From an uncultured Alistipes sp. (lineage in GTDB: Bacteria; Bacteroidota; Bacteroidia; Bacteroidales; Rikenellaceae): a DNA stretch of 64,000 nt. Position numbers and translations under genes: made by a program. Where the stretch lies: the NCBI GenBank assembly GCA_944326035.1, contig CALVCS010000001.1:1-64000 (forward strand), written 5' to 3'. This document shows positions 16,052-25,940 of the stretch, one piece after another; within the stretch, counting starts at the first letter, position 1, and every line of letters starts with the position of its first letter. The notes under the pieces are model-generated. The model made no database searches, was not told the origin of the DNA, and was given only the letters and a program-made list of their open reading frames with translations.

Positions 16052-19000
16052 TTAGAGCGACATTTCTTCCGGCAAAGTGGCCTCCCGTTGTTTCGCCGCC
16101 CGGCGGGCTTCCCGACGTTGACGACGACGCTCGGCGGGCGTCAAATCCTCGGCCGAGGCATCCGGTTCCGCTCCACGCTCCAGGGTGGGATCCGGAGTCG
16201 TCAACGTCGCCGGCGAAGCGTTCAGGCCCACCGTATCGGCCGTCGACACCGTATCGCCGGGCAGCACGCCATTCTGTTGCAACAGAACGCTGTCGGCGGC
16301 TGTCAGGTTCTCTTCCGCCCCCTCCATTTCGGCGGGAGCATCCACCGTCGAGGCAGCCTGCAGGCGACTCAACGACGCCGCCTGAACCCCTCGCCGGAAG
16401 ACATCGGTCAAGGTATGTCGCAAATTCAACCGCGTGGAATCGATCAATTCGACATAGGTCGGAACATTCGCACTCTTATACCGTGCCCGACACAACTTCC
16501 ACTTGAACTTATCCGGGGTGCCCGAAATATTGATCCCCAAACGGAACGGAATCGGCGATTTCAGCACCGAGATATGATAATCGAAACTCATATCCAACCG
16601 CTGAATACCACTGACGGCCGCCTGGTAACGGTCCATTTCGATGACAAACGGGAAGAGTTCGATCTGATTGTCCCGCATGATCATCTCAACCGAAATATGA
16701 TCGATCAGATTGCGTTTTCGATTTTTAAAGCGCATCATCCGAGCGATTTCGGAGAAGGTCTCGCCATCGAGCAGCACCAGACTATCGCCATGAATGCGCC
16801 CTACCCCTCTCAACGTGGGCAGGATAAAGTTCATCGCGGTATCCAACGCCACCGTGGCCGCCAACTGACAATCGACCACCCCTTCGAACGATCGCAACAT
16901 CGGCAACAGAGTGTCCACCGAAGGAACCGATCGAATCAGACGTTCGACCTGCATACGATGCATTTCCAAATCGAAACCGGCCGTAATGTCCGATCGGCTG
17001 CGCGTTGCGTAGAGGGCCGTCAGCGACATCTCCCCGGCATCGGTCACCGCTTTGAGTCCGTTGAGTTGCAGACAGCGATCCCGCACGATTAACTCTCCAA
17101 GCAATTTTCGCAAGACAATATCGGCATAAATCCCATGATTGACTTCGACATCGAACGTCGCGTCCACATTGGCCGGAATCACCAACAAGCCTCCGCCCGT
17201 TTCGGCCTCAGTCGTGTCCACATACATCTGTTCCAGGTTCGCTTCATTGAGCGCCCGCAGGACCGAATCCTTATGGCGTTGATCCGACTCGGCATACACC
17301 ATCCCGGCATTTGCCGCCAAGAGCAGCTCATTGACATCCAACGTATCGGACACCAGCTGCATGCCGATATTCAAACGGCCCCGCCCCGACAGTGCCCGAC
17401 GAAGACCGCTGATCTTCCCGGTCAGTTCCATTTGGGAACTGCCTGCTTCGATACGCGTTCCGTTCAGATCTACTGCGTCGGTCGTGAAGGTAATGTCGAC
17501 ATTGCGAAGCGAAGTCCGCAGCGGGAAATAGGGGGTCCCGACATGTCCGTTGATGGCATAAATCGATCCCTGCGCATTCCATCTCCACAATAATGCGGTG
17601 ATGCGATCATCGAGCTTCATATCGATATCTTCCGCCGCAAAATCGTCCGGCACCTGCACCTTCCGATTCAGGGCCGCCACATGAGCGAACAACGAATCCC
17701 TCGGAACCGTCGGATATACCTGTTGCAACGAATCGCGCAACTGTTCCACCCGCATCCGTTGTCCTTTCCGGTTGAGCCGTGACAAGGTCGCCTCCAGACG
17801 GACATCAGTCCCGTTCAATTGATAGAAATTGGCCTGACTCTTCATCGTCAAGGTCATCGCCCCTACGGACAGCGCCAGGTGCGGAACGGTCGGATCTTCG
17901 GACGAAGGTCGTATGGTGAACGAGGTGATCGCATCTTCCGTCTTAACCCAGGTCGAATCCAGCGTATTGATCTCCAAATAGCGGGTCTCGGCCACTCCTT
18001 TAAACGGATGGATCACCGTACTGTCGCCGCTGAAAGCCGACGCTACATTCTGCGCCGTAATCCGTGCCCCGGACGCTTTCACCGCCATCCGATATTTGTA
18101 CAACACATGTAAACTGTCGGCCTGAACCCCGACGTACACCACCTGTTCCCCCGGTGGAATCGTCAACGAATCTCTCGACATTCGATTTTCGTTGGCGCCG
18201 AAAAAGATATGTCCGCCCTGTGCCGCCAGTAAAATCGTATCCTCCGGCATATCCAACAGGAAGTTATTCAGGTCGATCCGGGCATTGATCTTACTTTGAC
18301 CGATTTGACGCAGGTTGAGCTGATCTTTCCGCACATTGGCCTGGAGCTTCAGCCCCACCGTTCCATGAGCCCGGATTCCTTGCGGGAAGGGAAATAAAGT
18401 TCCGATCCGATCCAAATCCAACGAACCCTCCAACTGGGTTTTCAGACGTGTATTGCCGGTCAAATTCCAGGCCGAGGCCGAGGCCGACAGATTCACCCCC
18501 GATCCATCCACCCGAAAACGACGCAGTTCCAACCCCGTCGAATCGGGTTTCAGCGGATGGTAATACATCGACAGATCCAGTACCAACTGATCGATCGAGG
18601 CCCGCGCCCCTTCATAACGTAAATAGCCCCCGTCGACCTTACAATCGAGCGACACGACCGGCAGTTTTCCCGACGAAAGCAGATAGGTTCCCCGAATCGT
18701 GGTATTGAAATCGGCCGTCAAGGAGGTTTGAAAATGGTGCATACGCGGCATCATTTGAGAGGGGATCAGATCGACAATCGACTGAAGATGCCAGGGCTGC
18801 ATCCGGCAATTCAGATCGCCGTTGATGCTATCCCCCTCGACCTCCACCGCTCCGGTAAACGTGGCCGGCAGGTCGTCCACCGCAACGCGCAGACTATCCA
18901 GCGCCAACCGGAGCGGCTGCCGGACATCGTAGGCAAAACCGCCCTGAAGCTGCAAAGGCAGCGTATCGCACAGCCGCAAGGTATCCCGATGCAGAGTGGC

Positions 19001-19705
19001 CTGCGCCGCCAGATCCACCCGATAACGATGGCCCCGACCTCCGCGCAACGACAGATGATCCAGCGACACCTGACCGTACAGACTATCGGGCACACTTTCG
19101 TATTGTAACTCCGCCCGGTTCAGTTTCAAACGTCGAATCATAAAATCGAGGTCTGTCGAGGCGGTAGAATCCGTCGCCGTGGTATCGGACGTATAGATTT
19201 CCCAGTTTGCCTTCCCGTTCGCGGCCACATAAGCCCGTATCCGAGGCCGCTCCAATTCGAGCTGCCGAATCACCAACCGGGAGGCCATCAAGGCGTTCAG
19301 ATTGACGGTTGCCGTAAAACGATCGAAGCGCAACAAGGTGTCGACCGAAGCGGGAATCTCAGCCCGCAGCGAATCGGGCAAGCCGTTAAACGCATGGGAA
19401 ACGATCTCGCCCTCTACCAGCTGAAGAGTCACATGGGGAAAGTGCTTCAACAACGACAACCGCACGGTATCGAAACGAACCTCCGCCTGAAGATAGCGGC
19501 CGGCCCATTCATTCACAATCGGGGTCAACCGCGCCGGGGTCAACACAAACGCGACTCCCAGGATCGCCAGCAATAGCAATCCAACCAACGACCCCACAGG
19601 GATCAACGTCCATTTGAGCAGACGGCGACCTCGACGTTTCCGAGCCTTCGAAACCGTCTCCTGCGGATGATCACTCTGTACTTGATTTTCCTGAAATTCT
19701 GACAT
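16052..19705 (-). CDS. AsmA-like family protein, 1217 residues
   Basis: Large envelope protein with a short cytosolic N-terminus rich in Arg/Lys, one membrane segment at about residues 34-56 (SLVGLLLLAILGVAFVL), and then a very long periplasmic region of repeated beta-strand units typical of AsmA/TamB proteins, which form lipid-transfer grooves between the membranes. LTPIVNEWAGRYLQAEVRFDTV is the usual AsmA N-terminal signature. The C-terminus is a low-complexity Arg/Ala/Glu tail. I chose the ATG at 19705: a promoter element sits at 19726-19733, inside the longer frame that runs to 19888. Single-gene unit. A role in phospholipid transport is inferred from the family. Confidence 0.88.
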   Translation of the reverse strand: MSEFQENQVQSDHPQETVSKARKRRGRRLLKWTLIPVGSLVGLLLLAILGVAFVLTPARLTPIVNEWAGRYLQAEVRFDTVRLSLLKHFPHVTLQLVEGEIVSHAFNGLPDSLRAEIPASVDTLLRFDRFTATVNLNALMASRLVIRQLELERPRIRAYVAANGKANWEIYTSDTTATDSTASTDLDFMIRRLKLNRAELQYESVPDSLYGQVSLDHLSLRGGRGHRYRVDLAAQATLHRDTLRLCDTLPLQLQGGFAYDVRQPLRLALDSLRVAVDDLPATFTGAVEVEGDSINGDLNCRMQPWHLQSIVDLIPSQMMPRMHHFQTSLTADFNTTIRGTYLLSSGKLPVVSLDCKVDGGYLRYEGARASIDQLVLDLSMYYHPLKPDSTGLELRRFRVDGSGVNLSASASAWNLTGNTRLKTQLEGSLDLDRIGTLFPFPQGIRAHGTVGLKLQANVRKDQLNLRQIGQSKINARIDLNNFLLDMPEDTILLAAQGGHIFFGANENRMSRDSLTIPPGEQVVYVGVQADSLHVLYKYRMAVKASGARITAQNVASAFSGDSTVIHPFKGVAETRYLEINTLDSTWVKTEDAITSFTIRPSSEDPTVPHLALSVGAMTLTMKSQANFYQLNGTDVRLEATLSRLNRKGQRMRVEQLRDSLQQVYPTVPRDSLFAHVAALNRKVQVPDDFAAEDIDMKLDDRITALLWRWNAQGSIYAINGHVGTPYFPLRTSLRNVDITFTTDAVDLNGTRIEAGSSQMELTGKISGLRRALSGRGRLNIGMQLVSDTLDVNELLLAANAGMVYAESDQRHKDSVLRALNEANLEQMYVDTTEAETGGGLLVIPANVDATFDVEVNHGIYADIVLRKLLGELIVRDRCLQLNGLKAVTDAGEMSLTALYATRSRSDITAGFDLEMHRMQVERLIRSVPSVDTLLPMLRSFEGVVDCQLAATVALDTAMNFILPTLRGVGRIHGDSLVLLDGETFSEIARMMRFKNRKRNLIDHISVEMIMRDNQIELFPFVIEMDRYQAAVSGIQRLDMSFDYHISVLKSPIPFRLGINISGTPDKFKWKLCRARYKSANVPTYVELIDSTRLNLRHTLTDVFRRGVQAASLSRLQAASTVDAPAEMEGAEENLTAADSVLLQQNGVLPGDTVSTADTVGLNASPATLTTPDPTLERGAEPDASAEDLTPAERRRQRREARRAAKQREATLPEEMSL

Positions 19706-19725
19706 ATCGACACTTTGTTCCCAAA

Positions 19726-19733
19726 CAAAGATA
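19726..19733 (-). promoter_or_regulatory. -7 element for the AsmA-like gene
   Basis: TATCTTTG on the minus strand fully matches TAnnTTTG, 20 nt before the ATG at 19705. It decides against the longer start at 19888. Confidence 0.7.
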
Positions 19734-19957
19734 ACAATTCCTCGGTCGAATTGAAATCTTTCCGACAAAATTGCCACTCTTCCCGTTTTCCCCGACCGTC
19801 CACCCGCAGGCATCCCCCATTCCGTCCCATCTCTGCGGCGGCCAACACGTCGATCCGATTTCCGCGGGAGGACACCGATACGATCCACTTATTTTTCCCT
19901 CAACAATCGGTCCACATTTCCGGCCCCTCATAAGGAGAAATAAACTCCCCCTCAAAA

Positions 19958-19989
19958 AAACGGCCTCTCCCCTCCGGGAGAAGCCGTTT
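19958..19989 (-). terminator. Terminator of the mutL-fucO operon
   Basis: A 14-bp stem with one mismatch (19958-19971 with 19976-19989) and a CTCC loop. On the minus strand it runs into a T tract (A run at 19954-19960 on the + strand). It lies 29 nt past the fucO stop. The rest of the 19706-20018 gap holds only the AsmA promoter. Confidence 0.8.
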
Positions 19990-20018
19990 CCGAAATTTCA
20001 AAATCGGTCGCTGTCGAA

Positions 20019-21173
20019 TTACAAGGCTTTCTGATACAGGGCCCGAATATCCGCCAAGGTTACGTCACGCGGATTTCCCGGCGTGCAGACATCGGCCAAA
20101 GCCGAAGCCGACAAGGCATCGAGATCTTTTTCCTGAACGCCCAGCTCTTTAAGGTGCTGCGGAATGCGTACTTCGACCGACAACGCTTTCACGGCATCGA
20201 CCGCTGCCTTAGCCGCTTCATCGTCGTTCATCGAGGTCGTATCAACCCCCATCGCTTCAGCTACACGACGATATTTGGCCTTGGCCGCACTCATGTTGTA
20301 TTCCATCACGATCGGCAACAACAGTGCATTGGCCACCCCGTGCGGAATATCATAAAAAGCCCCCAGCGGGTGAGCCATCCCGTGAACCAGGCCCAGGCCG
20401 ACATTCGAGAAGCCCATCCCGGCAATGTATTGAGCCGTAGCCATGCCATCACGAGCCTCCATGTCCGAGGTATTCGCTACCGCCTTCGGCAACCATTGAG
20501 CAATCATCGCAATGGCTTTCAGGGCAAACATATCGCTCATTTCCCAAGCGCCCTTGGTGATGAACCCTTCGATGGCGTGCGTCAAGGCATCCATCCCCGT
20601 TGCGGCCGTCAACCCTTTCGGCATGCTGGCCATCAGTTCGGGGTCGATGATCGCCAACGTCGGAATATCGTTCGGATCGACACAAACCATTTTCTTGGTG
20701 TTCTTTTCATCGGTGATCACATAGTTGATGGTCACTTCGGCAGCCGTTCCGGCCGTCGTCGGCAAGGCAATTACCGGAACCGATTTACGTTTGGTGTCGG
20801 CTACCCCTTCCAACGATACGACATCACTGAAATCGGGGTTGTTGATAATAATCCCTACGGCTTTGGCGGTATCGATCGCCGAACCACCCCCGATCGCTAC
20901 AATGAAATCGGCACCGGCAGCCTTGAAGGCAGCCACCCCGTTATTGACGTTGGTCACCGTCGGGTTGGCCTTCACATCGCTATAAATTTCAAAAGGTACC
21001 CCGGCTTCTTTCAGCACGTCCGTCACCTGATCGGCCACCCCGAATTTAATCAGGTCCTTGTCGGTGACGACCAACGCTTTTGTGTAACCCCGTTTGGCCA
21101 CTTCCTGGGCCATCATCCGGCGGGAACCGGCTCCAAAATAGGAGGTTTCGTTAAGAATAATTCTGTTTACCAT
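20019..21173 (-). CDS. fucO: Iron-containing alcohol dehydrogenase, lactaldehyde reductase type
   Basis: Interconverts lactaldehyde and 1,2-propanediol (or similar aldehydes and alcohols) with NAD(H), typically after fucose or rhamnose breakdown. The 384-residue protein has the NAD loop GGGSAIDTAKAVG (about 97-109) and the iron ligands in GMDALTHAIEGF (Asp, His) and LVHGMAHPLGAFYDIPHG (two His). Close to E. coli FucO in length and motifs. It is the last gene of the operon, 22 nt after the YhcH gene. No fucose isomerase, kinase or aldolase is in the window, so the natural substrate is inferred. Confidence 0.93.
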   Translation of the reverse strand: MVNRIILNETSYFGAGSRRMMAQEVAKRGYTKALVVTDKDLIKFGVADQVTDVLKEAGVPFEIYSDVKANPTVTNVNNGVAAFKAAGADFIVAIGGGSAIDTAKAVGIIINNPDFSDVVSLEGVADTKRKSVPVIALPTTAGTAAEVTINYVITDEKNTKKMVCVDPNDIPTLAIIDPELMASMPKGLTAATGMDALTHAIEGFITKGAWEMSDMFALKAIAMIAQWLPKAVANTSDMEARDGMATAQYIAGMGFSNVGLGLVHGMAHPLGAFYDIPHGVANALLLPIVMEYNMSAAKAKYRRVAEAMGVDTTSMNDDEAAKAAVDAVKALSVEVRIPQHLKELGVQEKDLDALSASALADVCTPGNPRDVTLADIRALYQKAL

Positions 21174-21195
21174 CTCGATACAATTTATGATGCGA

Positions 21196-21642
21196 TTAAC
21201 ATTTCACTTTGATCACACACTTCTTCACATGACCCTCCCCGACTAACGGAGCATGGGCATCGTCCGGAAAGAAAATAGCCGCTTCACCGGCTTTTAAGTT
21301 GAAATAGGTCGACGGCTCGTCATCATAGAAAATAATATCTTTCTCCGTATTCATCGCTCCCCGCGGGGCCGTACACTCCTTCCGGTATTTCCAGCCGAAA
21401 CCTTCATGACCTTCCACCACCACCTGAATGTCGATATAACGGTCGTGGGCCTCCATGGCCGCATCGGCCTTGGTCTTGAGATCCCGTTCGGAAACCGTCA
21501 TATAGAGCTCGTCTCCGTCGATTACATACTTTCCTTCGGGCAGGGTCTTCAGATCAACCCCGCGCACATAAGCCAACGCTTTGGCAAAACGCCCATTGAG
21601 GGGCGCGTAAAAATCCAAGTTGGCAAGCGAATCTAAAATCAT
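21196..21642 (-). CDS. YhcH/YjgK/YiaL family protein
   Basis: A 148-residue cupin-like protein of the DUF386 family (YhcH, YiaL, EbgC). Visible features are the AAMEAHDRYIDIQVVVEGHE segment, which provides a metal-binding His/Asp/Glu set, and FPDDAHAPLVGEG with a further conserved histidine. Family members accompany sugar and sialic-acid genes and may be sugar isomerases or anomerases. It lies 22 nt before fucO, which fits a carbohydrate role, and 24 nt after the EEP gene. Confidence 0.88.
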   Translation of the reverse strand: MILDSLANLDFYAPLNGRFAKALAYVRGVDLKTLPEGKYVIDGDELYMTVSERDLKTKADAAMEAHDRYIDIQVVVEGHEGFGWKYRKECTAPRGAMNTEKDIIFYDDEPSTYFNLKAGEAAIFFPDDAHAPLVGEGHVKKCVIKVKC

Positions 21643-21666
21643 GGTTATATGGATTAAAAAGTAAAA

Positions 21667-22779
21667 TCAATGCTTCAGTTTCAGATCGACCACCACCGGA
21701 TTGTGATCGCTCCACGCGGGCTGCTCCGTCTGGTAGTCGACCGTTTCGAACTCTTTCGTATGGAACAGATAGTCGATGCGGAATACCCCCATCAACCCTC
21801 GATAGGTATAGATCGCACCCCGCCCCTTTTGTTGGAATGCATCTTTCATATCGCCCCGCATCTTGCCATAGGTGTACGACATGGGCGTATCGTTAAAATC
21901 GCCACAAACGATGACCCGCGGGGTCCCGTCGTGAATATGGAGCGCCAGGGAATCGGCCTGCACCGCCCGTTTCCGGAAATTTCGGGCCAACTTACGGGCA
22001 ATGCCCAGCGCTTTGTCCTGACGCAATGTATCGGTCAGCGCCTGATCCCGCAGGAACGACTTATCCTCCTCATTCACCTGCGTGGTCTGCAAATGGCAGT
22101 TAAACACGCGTATCGTATCGCGTTTCACCACAATATCGGCCCACATCGCCGAATTGGTCGACTCCGGAAAAACGATAGAACCCTTATCGATGATCCGATA
22201 ACGGCTGTAGATGGCCAAACCCCAACCCGACTCCTTGCCCTGAATCGTATAGTTGATCGCCTTATAGCGCAGGGGTTCCATCACCGAATCGAAATAGGCC
22301 CGGGTATTGACATGATTGACCTCATATTCCTGCATGCAGAGAATATCCGGATTTTCTTCCGCGATGTACTCGGCGATCTGAACCATCCGACTCACATCCG
22401 TGCCGGCATTCTTGCCCCAGAAACCACTCACGTTATAGCTCAGGACCCGCAACGTTCCATCGGCACGGGGGGCCGTTTCGTACTCCCGTTGGAATTGGGG
22501 TCGGAAGTATTTTCCCACGTGCAACAAACCGATCAGTGTCAATACGATCGGAACGAATGCGATTCTTCGCCACCGTAAGATCCAATAGAGCATCAACAAC
22601 ACATTGCCCACATACAAAAACGGGGCGACCAGTCCCAAGAAGGCAAACCAAAGAATGCGATTGGGATTGACCAGCGGGGCAAAATAGGACAACAACAGCG
22701 CCACGCCAACCAGAATGGTGATCAAACCGATCACCGCATCGACGATTTTCAATCCTAAAAGTCTGTGTTGCTTAGCCAT
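21667..22779 (-). CDS. Membrane-anchored endonuclease/exonuclease/phosphatase family protein
   Basis: EEP-superfamily hydrolase of 370 residues. Three hydrophobic segments fill the first 100 residues or so, followed by a catalytic domain with LSYNVSGF, MQEYEVNH (metal Glu), VCGDFNDTP (Asp/Asn) and WSDHNPVVVDL (terminal Asp-His). Such proteins act on phosphodiesters or lipid and sugar phosphates; the substrate is unknown. The topology suggests that the domain faces the periplasm or sits at the membrane. It lies 32 nt after the rhomboid gene, an association I recall in other Bacteroidales. Confidence 0.88.
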   Translation of the reverse strand: MAKQHRLLGLKIVDAVIGLITILVGVALLLSYFAPLVNPNRILWFAFLGLVAPFLYVGNVLLMLYWILRWRRIAFVPIVLTLIGLLHVGKYFRPQFQREYETAPRADGTLRVLSYNVSGFWGKNAGTDVSRMVQIAEYIAEENPDILCMQEYEVNHVNTRAYFDSVMEPLRYKAINYTIQGKESGWGLAIYSRYRIIDKGSIVFPESTNSAMWADIVVKRDTIRVFNCHLQTTQVNEEDKSFLRDQALTDTLRQDKALGIARKLARNFRKRAVQADSLALHIHDGTPRVIVCGDFNDTPMSYTYGKMRGDMKDAFQQKGRGAIYTYRGLMGVFRIDYLFHTKEFETVDYQTEQPAWSDHNPVVVDLKLKH

Positions 22780-22811
22780 CGTTCGCTAACGTTTGTTCCA
22801 CCCGCGGTGCA

Positions 22812-23504
22812 TCAATAGTAAATCTTGCCGCTTTTTTTCCAATAACGCAATAAGAAAAAGCCGAAGAGCATCCCTCCCACATGGGCAAAATGAGCGACAC
22901 CGCTCTGCGCCCCTGAAACGCCCAGTAAAAGTTCCAAAACCCCATATCCGATCACGAAGTATTTGGCTTTGATCGGAATCGGCGGGAAGAGCAGCATCAA
23001 CAGGGCATTGGGATGCATCATCCCAAACGCCAACAGAACCCCGAACACCGCGCCCGAAGCCCCGATCGTCACCACATTCGTTCGCAGGGTGATCACATGC
23101 TGCATATAGGGCGTCATGCCGGCTGCCTGAGCGGCTTCCTGCAAACGGCTGATCTCGAACCAACTCACGCCCATCTGCAACAACCCGGCCCCGATCCCTG
23201 TCACAAAATAGTAGGTCAGAAAGCGCGCGCCTCCCAGATCATACTCCAACTGACGTCCGAACATCCACAGCGCAAACATATTCATCAGCAAATGGCTGAA
23301 TCCGCCATGCAGAAACATGTGCGTTATGATCTGGTATAACCGGAACTTTTCACTGCCCCAATAATAGAGGCCCAGTTTATCGATCCACACGTCGCCCAAC
23401 CCATGCGGCAAGAGCACTTCTGCCATAAAAAAGAGGCAGTTGATAATAATCAGGTTCTTAACGACCGGTGGGGTTTCGAGAAACCCGTTCATTCTTAGGT
23501 TCAT
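22812..23504 (-). CDS. Rhomboid family intramembrane serine protease
   Basis: A 230-residue polytopic inner-membrane protease. The catalytic serine is in GASGAVFG and the catalytic histidine in HVGGMLFG. The HMFLHGGFSHLLMNMFALWMFG segment is the hallmark His/Asn oxyanion helix. Six hydrophobic helices are apparent, a bacterial core without extra domains. It starts 3 nt after the mutL stop, so the two are surely co-transcribed. Its substrates are unknown. Confidence 0.94.
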   Translation of the reverse strand: MNLRMNGFLETPPVVKNLIIINCLFFMAEVLLPHGLGDVWIDKLGLYYWGSEKFRLYQIITHMFLHGGFSHLLMNMFALWMFGRQLEYDLGGARFLTYYFVTGIGAGLLQMGVSWFEISRLQEAAQAAGMTPYMQHVITLRTNVVTIGASGAVFGVLLAFGMMHPNALLMLLFPPIPIKAKYFVIGYGVLELLLGVSGAQSGVAHFAHVGGMLFGFFLLRYWKKSGKIYY

Positions 23505-23507
23505 TCC

Positions 23508-25439
23508 TTACGATTTAAATCTTTGCGCCAATTCAGCGCTCGATATCCACACCACGATGGGTTGTCCCTGCGGCGTATAGTTTCGATTCTCGCACCCGAA
23601 GAGTTCTTCGAGCAAGGTTTCGACTGCCGTTTCATTCATCGTCTGATGCGAAGCGGCTCCCTGACGGGCTAACAAGGCCGCCAGCCGTTGCAGACGTTCC
23701 GTCCGCGGGGCCGCCGTATCTTCCCGGAAACGCTCGATCAGCTCCCGCAACGTCTCTCCGAGAAGCCTGACAGACAATTCGGGGGCCATCCCCGTCACTT
23801 CGATAGCCTCTTCTCCGGCAACCCGCCACTCAAAACCCAACGACTGCAATTCGTCGCTCATCGTGCGTACGATTTCCAGATCGTCGGCGGCCAATTCGAT
23901 CCGTTCCGGGAACAGCAACTGTTGACTCACCGCCGCGTTATTCCCCAACATACGGACATAACGTTCATAAAGCACCCGTTCATAGGCCCGATCGACATCC
24001 ACAATCACCAGATTCCCCTCCCACGATGTGGCGTACCATCGATCGCTCAGGCGCAACAGCCCCCCCATGGCGCGTTCCGCCTCGATCTCCAACATGCCTT
24101 GCTGGGGTTCGGAGGCTCCTTCGTCGATAAACTCGATGAGCGAAGCATCGAACGCTTCCGAAGAGCCGGCCCCCTCCGTCTTCGCTCCGAGCTCTACCCC
24201 GAGACCGGTCTCAAGCGAATCAGATCCCACCGACGAGTCCACCTCATACAGCGCTTGCCAGCCGGGCTGAACCTTCGGGGTATTGCCTCGAGGCGCTGTA
24301 AAGCTCCGTCTCTCCGACATCGTTTTCTGCTCCTCGACAAAGGGATTGAAAGCGGGATTCGCTCCCGTTTCCGGAATCTTATAGGGGGTATTTTCTTTAT
24401 AGACCGGGATATCCAGCGAGGGATCCATCTCGAAATCCATCAGCGGAACCACCCCCAATTTTCCCAACGACTCCCGAACCGCCGCGTTCAGAATCTGCCA
24501 CATCGCCTGTTCGTCGTCGAACTTGATCTCCGTCTTCGAGGGATGCACATTCACGTCGATCCGATCCGAATCCAAGGTCAGATAGAGAAAATAGGGCGGT
24601 TGAGTCTCCGGGGCGATCACCTTTTCATAGGCTTTCAAGACCGCTTTATGGAAATAGGGCGAACGGAAATAGCGCCCATTGACGAAAAAGTATTGTTCCT
24701 TATTGGTCTTCCGGGCCACCGACGGATGACCCACAAATCCCTCGATCCGGACGATCGAGGTATCCACCGAGACCTCCAAAAGATGGTTGGCCAACGGTTT
24801 GCCGTGGACGCCCGCAATGCGTTGCCGCAAGTTGGCCTTCGGCAGCGAATAGACCGGGTTATCGTTATTGTAAAGAGAAAAGGCAATATGCGGGTTGCAC
24901 AACGCCACCCGCTGAAACTCGGCCGTCAGATGTCGCGCCTCCACATGGGGTTCCTTCAGGAACTTGCGCCGTGCCGGAACATTATAAAACAGATTTTTGA
25001 CCCAGATCTGGGTTCCTTGCGGCGTCTGCACCGGTCCCTGTTCCACAAAATGACCGCCCTGAATCACCACTCTGGTGCCCAGTTCGCGATCACAGGGTCG
25101 AGTCCGCAATTCGACCTCCGACACCGAAGCGATCGACGGCAACGCCTCGCCCCGAAACCCAAAGGTCGAGAGCCGATACAAATCTTCGGTCGTCTGTATC
25201 TTCGAGGTTGCATGACGTTCAAAGGCCAGACGGGCATCGTTTTCACTCATGCCGCAGCCATTGTCGACCACCTGGATCAGGCTGCGTCCGCCCTCTTTGA
25301 AATTGACCGTAATCGAACTACTCCCCGCATCGACGGCATTTTCCATCAACTCCTTAACGACCGACGCAGGTCGTCCGACCACCTCGCCGGCCGCAATCTG
25401 GTTGGCCACCCCATCGGAAAGTACTCTGATTTTATCCAT
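23508..25439 (-). CDS. mutL: DNA mismatch repair protein MutL
   Basis: Mismatch-repair ATPase linking MutS to downstream nicking. The 643-residue protein has the GHKL ATPase motifs in order: ELMENAVDAG, DNGCGM, RHATSKI and GFRGEALPS. A variable linker spans about 340-460 and a C-terminal dimerisation domain follows. The endonuclease signature DQHA(X)2E(X)4E reads DVDRAYERVLYE, so Gln and the metal-binding His are lost while the Asp and both Glu remain. The later CPHGRP-type motif reads NYTPQGQP. Nicking activity is therefore doubtful. Second gene of the operon, 23 nt after the small membrane protein gene. Confidence 0.95.
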   Translation of the reverse strand: MDKIRVLSDGVANQIAAGEVVGRPASVVKELMENAVDAGSSSITVNFKEGGRSLIQVVDNGCGMSENDARLAFERHATSKIQTTEDLYRLSTFGFRGEALPSIASVSEVELRTRPCDRELGTRVVIQGGHFVEQGPVQTPQGTQIWVKNLFYNVPARRKFLKEPHVEARHLTAEFQRVALCNPHIAFSLYNNDNPVYSLPKANLRQRIAGVHGKPLANHLLEVSVDTSIVRIEGFVGHPSVARKTNKEQYFFVNGRYFRSPYFHKAVLKAYEKVIAPETQPPYFLYLTLDSDRIDVNVHPSKTEIKFDDEQAMWQILNAAVRESLGKLGVVPLMDFEMDPSLDIPVYKENTPYKIPETGANPAFNPFVEEQKTMSERRSFTAPRGNTPKVQPGWQALYEVDSSVGSDSLETGLGVELGAKTEGAGSSEAFDASLIEFIDEGASEPQQGMLEIEAERAMGGLLRLSDRWYATSWEGNLVIVDVDRAYERVLYERYVRMLGNNAAVSQQLLFPERIELAADDLEIVRTMSDELQSLGFEWRVAGEEAIEVTGMAPELSVRLLGETLRELIERFREDTAAPRTERLQRLAALLARQGAASHQTMNETAVETLLEELFGCENRNYTPQGQPIVVWISSAELAQRFKS

Positions 25440-25462
25440 ACAAACGCCTCGCAGCTATGCCT

Positions 25463-25768
25463 TTAATTGAATATATACCAGCCCAGCAAGACCAACAACG
25501 CAATCAAAAACGCCAGACGGATCATCGCCGGCCGACGTTTGGCGTTACGCTGTCGTTCGGCCATAATGCCTCGGCGGAAACGCAACTGTTCCACATACTG
25601 CCCCGGCCGATAAGTCTCCTTATCTTCCGGAGTCGTCGCCTCCTCTTCGCCGAAGAGCTCTTTCCGACGTTGCTCCCACGCCTCCTTATCCGGATCATAG
25701 TAGCGCGGATGGTATTCGAATTGACGAGGCTTACGTGTTTTGAACGGGGATGCGATCAGGGCACACAT
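25463..25768 (-). CDS. Small single-pass membrane protein upstream of mutL
   Basis: A 101-residue conserved hypothetical protein. The first 75 residues are charged and rich in Arg, Tyr and Glu (HPRYYDPDKEAWEQRR). A single C-terminal membrane segment (IRLAFLIALLVLLGWYIF) would anchor it by the tail in the inner membrane with its soluble part in the cytosol. First gene of the mutL operon. I recall similar short proteins next to mutL in Bacteroidales; the function is unknown. Confidence 0.8.
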   Translation of the reverse strand: MCALIASPFKTRKPRQFEYHPRYYDPDKEAWEQRRKELFGEEEATTPEDKETYRPGQYVEQLRFRRGIMAERQRNAKRRPAMIRLAFLIALLVLLGWYIFN

Positions 25769-25940
25769 AGTAATATCACTTATTAAATTTAAGTTCTTCT
25801 GATTCTCTTGGTTCCATCGTTCCGGGGGGATTCCTCGACACGCTGCTTCGACTCCTCTCCCCCACGATCTTTGACTAAAACGGAATCACTCCGACAAAAA
25901 TTTTCCCGCCGTGCAGGTTCGCAGGAACTTTTCCTGCTTA

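Noticed and set aside
23688-25466. 592-codon + strand open frame over mutL
   Set aside because: Antisense shadow of mutL; the product is Arg/His/Gln-rich and unlike any protein family I know.
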